Shown piece after piece: positions 1 through 7,568 of a DNA stretch of 64,000 nt. A program made the position numbers and the translations under genes. Numbering within the stretch: position 1 is the first letter of the stretch; each line of letters begins with the position of its first letter. The stretch is taken from positions 1 to 64,000 of the forward strand of contig NZ_FRAF01000009.1 in assembly GCF_900142255.1 (NCBI RefSeq), read 5' to 3'. The notes beneath the pieces are model-generated. The model had not been told where the DNA came from. It worked only from the letters and a program-made list of their open reading frames with translations, and did no database searches. Source of the DNA: Alicyclobacillus tolerans (lineage in GTDB: Bacteria > Bacillota > Bacilli > Alicyclobacillales > Alicyclobacillaceae).

Positions 1-176
1 AAATACCAGTAGAACTGTGGTACGAACAATTTTCTGACTCGACTCTAGCAGACGCTGTGCTGGACCGCCTAGTCCACGACGCATACAAGATTCAACTGAA
101 AGGGGAGTCGATGCGAAAACTACTGAGTGGGGTAAAAAACGCTCCTGAGGGAGACAAAACTGTTGCAACGAACTAA
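1..176 (+). CDS. istB: IS21 helper ATPase IstB, C-terminal fragment
   Basis: The frame is open from base 3 and ends with TAA at 174-176, giving the last 57 residues. It carries the IstB C-terminal signature: a short W-x-E segment, then LADAVLDRLVHDAY, then LKGESMRK. IstB is an AAA+ ATPase that controls target choice and stimulates the IS21 transposase IstA. The Walker motifs lie upstream of the window. No frameshift is seen in the visible part, so the gene may be intact. Confidence 0.85.
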   Translation, partial: IPVELWYEQFSDSTLADAVLDRLVHDAYKIQLKGESMRKLLSGVKNAPEGDKTVATN

Positions 177-220
177 GAAATTTGTTTAATTCAAAGTAAT
201 CCCACATGGACGAACGGAAA

Positions 221-312
221 GTGTCCAAGAGTTTCCGGACTCACTGTCCAAGACTTTTCGGAACGACTGTCCACGACTTTCCGGATTCAGTGTCCAAAAG
301 CCCCGGAATATG
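221..312 (+). repeat. Four 23-bp tandem repeats at IS21 right end
   Basis: Copies begin at 221, 244, 267 and 290, an exact 23-bp period. Each has the form (g/c)TGTCCA-n-GA/AG-n-TTTCCGGA with a few changes; the last copy is most diverged (ends CCCCGGA). IS21 elements are known to carry several internal terminal repeats that bind the transposase, which is the likely role here. Confidence 0.75.
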
Positions 313-316
313 CACA

Positions 317-620
317 TATCACCAATGCTCATAAAAAATGGAGCGATATAAAATCTATCAGCAAGTATTTCTAAGTGTGGATATGCTAGTATATTGTGGC
401 GATTTCCAATATTTTTATAGTTGTCAAGGGCATAATGGAATGCAGAAGACAAGATGGGCATGGCTCCGTGATTGATAATAATTTCCAGGAAATGAAGCGA
501 TGCGCCGACTGCAATAAGAAAAAACCTGGGATTTTTAGGTTGTGAATCAGAAAGATCAGGGTGAGCCAGAAAAAATAGAGTTCCTAATTCTATGAAATAA
601 AGAGGAAGCGATGGAATACG
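317..620 (-). pseudogene. DUF5317-like membrane protein, broken at both ends
   Basis: Read on the minus strand from 620, an open frame runs into the insertion sequence. It encodes a hydrophobic segment, then INHGAMPI (compare N-G-G-R-M-P-V in DUF5317), then the motif MSIGDMC near the family's C-terminus. These landmarks and their spacing fit DUF5317 integral membrane proteins of Firmicutes, whose function is unknown. The C-terminal residues are replaced by IS21 sequence. A TGA stop lies directly upstream at 621-623, so the N-terminal third is also lost or frameshifted. Confidence 0.6.
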
Positions 621-729
621 TCAATTTTTTTTCTCTTTGTTTAATAAAAACATTGCAGGCAAACCACGGTGAGATAGTTGAAGCCAAGTGTGAGTGTTGG
701 AAACCTACCGATTATCTACATCAAGAAAG

Positions 730-1821
730 TCACATACCTGATTGTACATACAAAGAATAAAAATGGGTTGCTGTCTGAATCCATGAGAATTGCTCGGCTC
801 GAACACGTGCTGAGTGAGATAAAGTTTGACGTAAGCGAGGATGGTTGTAGAGTAATTGAATAGCGCTGACAAATTCCTCTGGATATTGAGGTTTGTCAAT
901 CAGTATTCCAGTTTCTTCAGTAACGAGTTCAGGTATGCCACCGATACGACTTGCTATGACTGGGAGACCACTAGACATTGCTTCCAAATTAACCATGCCG
1001 AATGCCTCATCCTGTTGAGAAGGGCAGACAAAAATATCTGTTTCGCGGTAGAGAACAGGTAATTGAGATGGGGAGACAAAACCTAACTTTTGGACAGGTA
1101 AGTTTTCGGCCAGTGCTTCTATCTCACGTCCATATTTTTTTTCCCAGGGTGGAGTTCGTCCAGCTACCGTCAATTGAATAGGTAAGTTATAACTGCCAAG
1201 GATGTGCAGAGCTTGAAGCAATACGTGTAAACCTTTTTGACGAATGATACGTCCTACAAATAATAAACGTAAAGTATGGGGGTTGCGTGAAACGGAGGAG
1301 AAAAGTGCATCATTCTCCATACGAGGGAAAAATTTTTCAAGGTTAACACCCGGATAAATGACGTTGGCTTGCCAATTTTTTTCTTTCAATTCGAATCGTT
1401 TGGCGATAGTTTCTTTCAAGTAAAGACTATTAACGATTACATGATCGGCATTGCATAGAATATCTTTCATTTCTGCTTGACTTTTATGGCGCGGTTGTAA
1501 AAAGGTTGTTGAATGTAAATTTAATAGAATTTTGCTGTTAGGGAATTTATGGCGAATCAAGGGAATCAGAAGGGGGCGATTTTCAATTTGAATCCAATCG
1601 GGTTGTACTTGTTGCAGAATGCGTAGAGTCTGTTTTCGGTAGGCATCGCGATCCAAGGAAAGTTTAATTCCTTCGAGTTTTTTTCCTGGCGCAATGATTT
1701 CATAGTCTTGAAATCCTATTTGTTGAAAAGCATGACTCAACGAATCGATATAGATTTGTACCGAACCTCCACGTAATGGAGGAATAGGCAATCCTTCTGG
1801 AGCTACAATCGCCACTTTCAA
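730..1821 (-). CDS. Glycosyltransferase family 4, CotSA-like
   Basis: This 363-residue protein is a GT-B fold glycosyltransferase. The N-terminus (KVAIVAPEGLPIPPLRGGS) has the glycine-rich acceptor loop of GT4 enzymes. Near residue 200 there is a FVGRIIRQKG segment, and near 270 the sugar-nucleotide E-x7-E motif (EAFGMVNLEAMSSGLPVIAS). The start is TTG at 1821 behind an AAGGGGGA ribosome site; the frame is open further upstream but without a site. CotSA of B. subtilis, a coat protein encoded beside CotS, is the closest known context. It probably transfers a sugar onto a coat or crust polysaccharide; donor and acceptor cannot be read from the sequence. Confidence 0.85.
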   Translation of the reverse strand: MKVAIVAPEGLPIPPLRGGSVQIYIDSLSHAFQQIGFQDYEIIAPGKKLEGIKLSLDRDAYRKQTLRILQQVQPDWIQIENRPLLIPLIRHKFPNSKILLNLHSTTFLQPRHKSQAEMKDILCNADHVIVNSLYLKETIAKRFELKEKNWQANVIYPGVNLEKFFPRMENDALFSSVSRNPHTLRLLFVGRIIRQKGLHVLLQALHILGSYNLPIQLTVAGRTPPWEKKYGREIEALAENLPVQKLGFVSPSQLPVLYRETDIFVCPSQQDEAFGMVNLEAMSSGLPVIASRIGGIPELVTEETGILIDKPQYPEEFVSAIQLLYNHPRLRQTLSHSARVRAEQFSWIQTATHFYSLYVQSGM

Positions 1822-1929
1822 CGAAAATCCCCCTTGTATCTCAAAATAAATCAACTTCCAGAAAACATTTTTAACCCATGTAACTATGTCGTCGTTCAAT
1901 TTCAAATGGTTCCGGGCCAATTGGCCTAT

Positions 1930-1957
1930 ACAGACTATGAAGGATAGGCATATTTTA
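1930..1957 (+). promoter_or_regulatory. Sigma-K-like promoter before the ATP-grasp gene
   Basis: The sequence CATATTTTA at 1949-1957 fits the sigma-K -10 pattern CATAnnnTA. An AC dinucleotide at 1930-1931 lies 17 bp upstream, the usual -35 spacing, although the preceding base is T rather than A/C. Transcription would start about 20 bp before the ATG at 1987. Late mother-cell expression suits a coat gene. The motif is short, so this is a candidate only. Confidence 0.4.
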
Positions 1958-1986
1958 GGTCGACGAGATTGGGGGAGGTTGCCAAT

Positions 1987-3174
1987 ATGTTGATTGTCAT
2001 TACGGGTCAAGTGCCTAATCCTTACATGCATCCTCGTCGAGCGCTCGCTTATCAATTTCTTTCTGATGAAGCAAGTCGGGAAGAAAAAGAATTATTTTTC
2101 TTAAAGCCAGATCATTCGATGAATGGGCAGAACCGTTCTAAGTTTTGGATGCTATCTGGGCAGGAGAATCTGGCTATCGATGATCATTCGCTGCAAGCAT
2201 TGCACCCTGTCTTCTATGATTTTATGTATCTTTCTGACTTGCGTTTGGCACGTTCTTCATACCGTGATTTACTACAGGATATTCGTTCAAGAAATTTCCC
2301 CCTTTTTAATCCCGAGATGCCGGGTAAAGAAAAAATATTTCGTTTTTTAAGTGAAAGCGCTCCATTATCGGAACAATTACCTATGACCATCTTTGATGTT
2401 ACGCCCAAAAAAGTTTTGCGTCTTCTAAAGGATATGCCTGAATTATGGCTAAAACCCGTTCATGGTTCAGGGGGAAGAAATTCAGTTTTTGTGCAGTATC
2501 TAGGACATGACGACTTTCACATTGTTACAGAACAGTTTTGCGGGCAACAAATGGATTCTATGGTCAATCGGTATCAGTTAGAGAGTTTGCTTCGTTTGGC
2601 AGTGCAAGAACGTCGATATTTGGCTCAAGCACATGTACCTTTATTAAAGACAGAAAATCAATGTACAGCTGACTTGCGTATCACTTTAGTACGCAATCGT
2701 CAGGGCGACTGGGAGGTTGTGGCTTCCACTGGTAGAACTAGTCGTGCCCACTCACTTTTTACGAATTATCATGCAGGAGGCAAAGCAGTATCGTTGACCT
2801 ATCCATCAACAGAAGCAAAAGTTTGGTTGCAATCTGTAGGTATGACTTTGGACGATGTTTATCGTGCTCAACAATTTGCCTCTCATGTGGCGCAAAGATT
2901 GCAAACCAATTTGCCTCACTTAGGTGTTCTTGGTATGGATATAGGTCAGACCAAAAGTGGTTCCCAATATGTCTATGACTGCAATGGTCGACCGGGTAGA
3001 GATATATTGAACGATTTAGAACTGGAGCGATACATGCGGTCCGTGGTCGGTTTTGCTTGTTGGCTTCAAGAGAAATTCTATTCTGAAGCCAGTCAGAATA
3101 ATGCCCAGTCATCTAGAATCTTGATGGCCTTTAAGCGCGATTCCCAAGATTGTTTAAGAATAGAGAAGCTTTGA
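1987..3174 (+). CDS. YheC/YheD-family ATP-grasp coat-associated protein
   Basis: The 395-residue product resembles the endospore coat-associated YheC/YheD family, which has an ATP-grasp fold. A lysine strand appears in LWLKPVHGSGGRNSV near residue 155, the usual nucleotide-binding lysine and glycine loop. A C-terminal metal-binding part contains DLRITLVRN and VLGMDIG, followed by YVYDCNGRPG, equivalent to the E/D-x-N motif of ATP-grasp enzymes. The ATG at 1987 follows a GGGGGAGG site. It diverges from the GT4 gene and its end overlaps the convergent CotS-like gene by 82 bp. It may ligate an amino acid or peptide in the spore surface; substrate unknown. Confidence 0.8.
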   Translation: MLIVITGQVPNPYMHPRRALAYQFLSDEASREEKELFFLKPDHSMNGQNRSKFWMLSGQENLAIDDHSLQALHPVFYDFMYLSDLRLARSSYRDLLQDIRSRNFPLFNPEMPGKEKIFRFLSESAPLSEQLPMTIFDVTPKKVLRLLKDMPELWLKPVHGSGGRNSVFVQYLGHDDFHIVTEQFCGQQMDSMVNRYQLESLLRLAVQERRYLAQAHVPLLKTENQCTADLRITLVRNRQGDWEVVASTGRTSRAHSLFTNYHAGGKAVSLTYPSTEAKVWLQSVGMTLDDVYRAQQFASHVAQRLQTNLPHLGVLGMDIGQTKSGSQYVYDCNGRPGRDILNDLELERYMRSVVGFACWLQEKFYSEASQNNAQSSRILMAFKRDSQDCLRIEKL

Positions 3175-4085
3175 GAAGTAGATTGGATCTTCTTATGCTG
3201 GCTGGCTACAAACCAAGCTTCCCTAGGAAGTCGAAAGAGAGCCGCAATGATTTGTTTTTGACTCATATTGAGCGGATGTTCTTGTTCGTAACCATTTAAC
3301 ATGGATATAAGTAAGGTTGGAGAAAAATTTGTCGTATTGGCTAAAGCTTTAACTAATTCTAACAGTGACCAATCGATTTTCGTCTGTTCCCAATCGATGA
3401 GACAAATATCTGCTTCACGGCGAATGGTATTCGGTTTTGTCACATCCCCATGGATCCATGTGGGATGAGAAAGGGAAAAGTCAAGTTCATTACTTAAACT
3501 GCGTTTATCCAAGATAGAAAACGTTTCGCTGCTAAGCTTTTTGAGAATGGATGCATGTTGTTGAAACCAAATTTGTATGTCTGATCTCGTCGATTGTACA
3601 TAAGGCAAATTTTGATCGATAAACTTTGCATGTAATTTACGTAGTTTTAGAAGTGTATTTTTACAAGATAACCTTCTTTCAGGAGTAGGTAATCGGTGCA
3701 GTTTTCCCAAAGCTTCTCCTAACAAGTGACAGTCAAATGGATGGCCAGTAAGTTGTTTTCCGGCTACCCACTCGCTGACATAAAATATTTGGTTAGCGTA
3801 CCTTGTGTAGAGTTTACCGTCTGGTTGTTGAATCAATTTTGCCATATGCGGATAACCGAGATTTTGAATACTTAGAATTCGCTTTAATTTGGCTTCCAGT
3901 TGTTGAGAATTTCCTCCGTAAGGTTTTACCAAGAAAGTGCCTTGTTGAGTCTGAATTTGATAGGCAGCGTTTTTTTTATATAAAGAAGGACATACGCGAT
4001 AACTCAGCAACTGGAAACCATACGTTTGACTAATATGATTCAAGCAGACAAAGACAGTGTTCTTTTGGGAGATAGATGTTTTCAT
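3093..4085 (-). CDS. CotS-like spore coat kinase (APH fold)
   Basis: This 330-residue protein has the aminoglycoside phosphotransferase/choline kinase fold of the CotS/YsxE coat family. The catalytic loop reads THWIHGDVTKPN-type (HGDVTKPNTI) and the metal-binding segment ICLIDWEQT follows about 20 residues later. The start at 4085 has a GAGGAG site three bases before ATG; upstream in-frame starts lack one. It lies 19 bp downstream of the GT2 gene on the same strand and is likely co-transcribed. CotS kinases are coat components; phosphorylation of a glycan or small molecule is plausible but not shown by the sequence. Confidence 0.8.
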   Translation of the reverse strand: MKTSISQKNTVFVCLNHISQTYGFQLLSYRVCPSLYKKNAAYQIQTQQGTFLVKPYGGNSQQLEAKLKRILSIQNLGYPHMAKLIQQPDGKLYTRYANQIFYVSEWVAGKQLTGHPFDCHLLGEALGKLHRLPTPERRLSCKNTLLKLRKLHAKFIDQNLPYVQSTRSDIQIWFQQHASILKKLSSETFSILDKRSLSNELDFSLSHPTWIHGDVTKPNTIRREADICLIDWEQTKIDWSLLELVKALANTTNFSPTLLISMLNGYEQEHPLNMSQKQIIAALFRLPREAWFVASQHKKIQSTSQSFSILKQSWESRLKAIKILDDWALF

Positions 4086-4104
4086 TCGCTTCTCCTCATA
4101 GAAT

Positions 4105-5661
4105 TTATATTTGATCGAGTCTTCGAGGTTGCACAAAACCTGCTCTTTCACCGCGCGAATGAATGAGAAGCGATATAGCCTCTATATGATCGCCAATAAT
4201 TAAATGTTTAAGAAAAGAGCCATGGCGAGCGGAATGAAGCTTGGCACGATATCGATTGCGTTGAATCACATCTACAAATCGAACAGGCTCTATTTTCAAA
4301 TCGGATAAAATAGCACGAACCTGAGCTTTCGGTGGAACAGCAAGGTCTTCTACAGAAATCACATTTAAAACCCGACCACGGATGGCGTGGGGTACGGCCG
4401 TCATGGAACAGGCACCCAGATGAGGACAACCGAGTACCAAGTTAAGAAATGATTTCATGGTGGTAACAGCGTCTCTTTTCGCGATTGTTGAAATTCCGCT
4501 GGAAAGATCGTTCAATGCAATATCTGCTCCTGCTTCGATTGCTTCGAGAAAAGGAACCAATTCTTCTGCAGGAACAGCAAAATCGCTATCTACAAAAAGA
4601 ATGCCTTCAGATGATTGGGCTAAAGATGCACCAATGGCGCGGCCCACGTCATGGCCAAGGGGCATTGTAAAAGACTGAACGTGTGCACCGTTTTGTTCAG
4701 CCACCCTTGCAGTGTGATCGTCTGAGCCATTTTCGATGACGTAGATGTCGCTGACTTTAGTTTTGAATAGTTCTCGAATAACTTCAGGAAGAGTTTTTTC
4801 CTCATTGCTTGCTGGCACGACGGCAACCCATTGGTGCGAATCATGGGAACTTGACTCTTCGATGAAATCTCGTCGGCGTCTGTCAGCATAACCTCCACGT
4901 TCACCTTTTTGTCGGATAATTTCTGCAAATGCTTCAACGTGATCGCCCAATATAACATCTTGCATATGATAACCATCTCTATGGGTTGCTCTGCGGCGAT
5001 TGCGAATTCTAACATTGATATAAGTAGGTGCGGTAATTTTGAGTCCAGCCAGTACAGCTTTGGTTTGAAAGAGAGGCGGTACAGCCAAAAATTTTGCACC
5101 GATTTTTTGAATAGCACTTTTCCGGACAGCATGAGGAACTGCCGTTAGGGAAGCTGCCTGAAGATGGCTCATGCCAAGTGCTATGTTTAAAGCTCTTTTC
5201 GCTACAGCGGTTGGATGGTGGAAATATCGACTGCTTTTTAATGGATAGCGATTGAGAGCGATGTCAGCACCCTGACGCAGAGATTGGACCAATGGCTGTA
5301 ATTCTTCGATTTTCCATACGATATCGGCATCTAAAAAAAGTATATATTCACAGGAAGCTAGCTTGGCACCAATAGCACGCCCAGTGTCTGGTCCAAGTGG
5401 TTCAGGATAGGAAACAACCAAGGCGCCAGCATGATTGGCGATTTGTTCAGAATTATCCGTACAGCCATTAGCGACCACAATAATCTCTTTAACGGCTTTC
5501 CACTGTTTGAGGGTTTCTAAATTTTTCCTCAATCGTTCTTCCTCATTACGAACTGGAAGTATAACACTGATTGCTAATGTTTTGGATTGGTATCCAGATA
5601 GTTGGTTAGGTGTCCGGCGTTTAGCCAGCACACGGGTTGATGGTAATGAGCGCAATACCAT
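4105..5661 (-). CDS. Tandem-domain family 2 glycosyltransferase
   Basis: The 518-residue protein holds two complete GT2 modules in one chain. Module 1 (about residues 30-245) has ISVILPVRNEEE, a VVANGCTDNS loop and the DxD-type motif FLDADIV. Module 2 (about 265-500) repeats these as VAVVPASNEEK, VIENGSDDHT and FVDSDFA. Both end with the same architecture: a TAVPHA(V/I)R segment, an LAVPP segment, an RNR(R/Y)RA segment, then GDH(V/I)EA and GER(G/A)G. Both modules keep donor-site acidic residues, so both may be active. Start ATG 5661 follows AAGGGGGG. No membrane helix is evident. Confidence 0.85.
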   Translation of the reverse strand: MVLRSLPSTRVLAKRRTPNQLSGYQSKTLAISVILPVRNEEERLRKNLETLKQWKAVKEIIVVANGCTDNSEQIANHAGALVVSYPEPLGPDTGRAIGAKLASCEYILFLDADIVWKIEELQPLVQSLRQGADIALNRYPLKSSRYFHHPTAVAKRALNIALGMSHLQAASLTAVPHAVRKSAIQKIGAKFLAVPPLFQTKAVLAGLKITAPTYINVRIRNRRRATHRDGYHMQDVILGDHVEAFAEIIRQKGERGGYADRRRRDFIEESSSHDSHQWVAVVPASNEEKTLPEVIRELFKTKVSDIYVIENGSDDHTARVAEQNGAHVQSFTMPLGHDVGRAIGASLAQSSEGILFVDSDFAVPAEELVPFLEAIEAGADIALNDLSSGISTIAKRDAVTTMKSFLNLVLGCPHLGACSMTAVPHAIRGRVLNVISVEDLAVPPKAQVRAILSDLKIEPVRFVDVIQRNRYRAKLHSARHGSFLKHLIIGDHIEAISLLIHSRGERAGFVQPRRLDQI

Positions 5662-5809
5662 GCCCCCCTTTACAATGGCTGTTTCACAGCATATGAACCG
5701 TGGGAAACACTGGTGAGTCTGAATAAAAAGGTCAACCACAATCTTTCATGTGTGCGCATATACAGTGGGAGTGGCTCGCAAAGATTCTTATGGAAGCGGA
5801 GGCATGACC

Positions 5810-6742
5810 GTGAGTCGTTGGCAAGTGTTTGAACAGAATTTTCCATTTGTTGTGCAATCATTTCGGAAGGTCAGAAAAGGGGTTTATCGCGTAAAAACCA
5901 CTACGTCCGGAACACTTTGCGTGAAACTTCTCGATGGACCTACTGAACATGTCTATCATGTGGTAGATATACTTCTACATTTGCGCGATCGCGGTTTTGC
6001 TAAAAGTCCTCGACTTTTCTCCAGCCGGCGGGGGGAATGGGTCTTTCGCAATCATCAAAAATATTATCTTGTCACTCCCTGGATTTCCGGCAGACAACCT
6101 AATTTTCAGCGCTTTGTTGAATGGCGTGATGCGATACAAACATTGGCTCAATTTCATCAATCTGCAGAGCAATTTCAATCGCCATGTATTCCTGCCGAAA
6201 AGATCAGATATCATGATATTTTTCAGAAAATAGAAAGCGCAGAGAAGATTTTGTGCAAGTTGGAGGCCAAACCATCGATAGATTTTTCATTAGATGGATT
6301 AAGAAGCATTTTGCTCAAAGCGGTGGAACAAGTTGAACATCCCGAAATTTTAACGGCTATCGAGCAAGAACAACAGATGGGAGCATTCATTCATGGGGAT
6401 TATAATTATCCTAATCTAGTTTTCCAAACAACAGGTAGCCTGCAATTGATTGATTTTGATAATACATCTATGCAGAATCGAATGATAGATCTTGCCCACC
6501 TTTTGCATCGGAGCGCTACATGGGATGCTCAACGGATGATAGAGGCTATCAAAATTTATCAGCAAATTCGACCTATTTCAAACTATGACAGACGATTTTT
6601 GTTTACGCTTCTGCATATTCCGTATCCATTGGTTCGTTGGTATTTCATACAAAAGCGTCATGTTAGTCATCGCCCCGCTCCTTTGCTCTCTTCTCAAACA
6701 GCCGTATACTATAGTGAAAAATTAGAAAAAGAGTTACTTTGA
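5810..6742 (+). CDS. Second CotS-like kinase (APH fold)
   Basis: The 310-residue product has the same fold as the CotS-like protein at 3093-4085. It shows the Brenner-type loop FIHGDYNYPNLV near residue 198 and the metal site LIDFDNTS some 20 residues later. The GTG at 5810 lies 7 bp after GGAGG; an in-frame ATG at 5804 sits too close to that site. It is divergent from the GT2-kinase pair and may share their control region. Two such kinases beside ATP-grasp and glycosyltransferase genes point to assembly or modification of one surface polymer. Confidence 0.78.
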   Translation: MSRWQVFEQNFPFVVQSFRKVRKGVYRVKTTTSGTLCVKLLDGPTEHVYHVVDILLHLRDRGFAKSPRLFSSRRGEWVFRNHQKYYLVTPWISGRQPNFQRFVEWRDAIQTLAQFHQSAEQFQSPCIPAEKIRYHDIFQKIESAEKILCKLEAKPSIDFSLDGLRSILLKAVEQVEHPEILTAIEQEQQMGAFIHGDYNYPNLVFQTTGSLQLIDFDNTSMQNRMIDLAHLLHRSATWDAQRMIEAIKIYQQIRPISNYDRRFLFTLLHIPYPLVRWYFIQKRHVSHRPAPLLSSQTAVYYSEKLEKELL

Positions 6743-6791
6743 ATGATGAAAAATTCGCCTCAAGAACTCATCCATATAGAGATCAAAATAG

Positions 6792-6809
6792 GTCAGCCCA
6801 TCGGCTGAC
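6792..6809 (-). terminator. Weak stem-loop between convergent genes
   Basis: A perfect 7-bp stem (GTCAGCC/GGCTGAC, 4-nt loop) covers the last codons of the esterase gene and lies between two convergent genes. The minus-strand tail is only moderately T-rich (CTATTTTG), so termination would be weak. Confidence 0.35.
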
Positions 6810-7449
6810 TTCTTACAAGAGGCACTAAATTTTGGGCGATGACACGATGTCCCAAGTTGTTAGGATGAACTGGTGCTATAGGGCTAGTTAACACATCTTG
6901 AATTTTTCCATTTCGATAACCATAGATGAGTTCGGCCTGTCGACCAGCAAACCAGGTATGACATGGTGCTACACTCGTCTGCATTCGACTGGCTACAGAG
7001 AGTGTTGCAGTATTTAGAGCTTCAATAGTTTCACTAGCAATTGGAGAGTTTGGAAATGGATTGTATTGCGTGCAAACAATAATCTGGGCTCTACTGATTT
7101 GTCGAATCATTTGAAGAAGAGCAGCTAAACTTTGGCTATAACCAACCAAGGCCTTATGGATGGCAGAACGTGGGGCACCGCCAAGGATTTGTCTGGCGGC
7201 GTCGACCAAATTATCTCCGCCTACCCATAGACTGACGACTTTTGCTTGCTCTAGATAAACAGGGGAATGGTTGGTTACATAATAGAATAAGTCCTGGCTG
7301 GTCCATCCGGGCTCAGCTAAGACTTCGCCATTCCAGATGGAGCGTCGTTGAGAAAGCATAGATGTTACGAGACTTGGATAGGCAAGCGACCAGGAAGAAG
7401 CGCATTCTCCGGCAGTGATGGAGTCGCCTAAGGCTATATATAATGACAT
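6793..7449 (-). CDS. SGNH/GDSL-type hydrolase
   Basis: This 218-residue protein has the SGNH block I motif ALGDSITAGE at the N-terminus with nucleophile Ser10. Block III appears as WVGGDNLVDA, where the usual asparagine is aspartate. The C-terminal block is APVHPNNLGHRVIAQN, supplying the catalytic His (the usual preceding Asp is not obvious). There is no signal peptide, so it acts in the cytosol or mother cell. It could remove acyl groups from a lipid or glycan. Start ATG 7449 lies 11 bp after AAGGGGG. It neighbours the coat cluster and may belong with it. Confidence 0.8.
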   Translation of the reverse strand: MSLYIALGDSITAGECASSWSLAYPSLVTSMLSQRRSIWNGEVLAEPGWTSQDLFYYVTNHSPVYLEQAKVVSLWVGGDNLVDAARQILGGAPRSAIHKALVGYSQSLAALLQMIRQISRAQIIVCTQYNPFPNSPIASETIEALNTATLSVASRMQTSVAPCHTWFAGRQAELIYGYRNGKIQDVLTSPIAPVHPNNLGHRVIAQNLVPLVRSQPMG

Positions 7450-7568
7450 CTCAATTCGCCCCCTTCACAATCAATGATGCTGAAATATCAAATGAAAAAA
7501 GATGCTCTAAAGTTGTGTTCAGGTGTCTATTTTGCTAAAAAAGTGCGCTTGGAAAGGTGGAGAAAGCA

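Larger units (their letters stand above)
1..316 (+). mobile_element. IS21-family insertion sequence, right end (partial)
   Basis: The 3' part of an IstB-type helper gene is followed by a terminal region with four 23-bp repeats, the usual build of an IS21 right end. The element starts before the window. Its outer end is placed near 312-316, where a TGCACA run would give the TG...CA termini of the family, and where a DUF5317-like reading frame on the minus strand breaks off. The exact end needs the left end or a target duplication, which are not visible. Confidence 0.75.

Noticed and set aside
678-863. Short plus-strand frame near the GT4 3' end
   Set aside because: No ribosome site and mostly antisense to GT4. 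The stretch 621-729 shows no other feature.
4620-5132. 170-codon minus-strand frame inside the GT2 gene
   Set aside because: It overlaps a conserved GT2 module in another frame on the same strand; composition is not protein-like.
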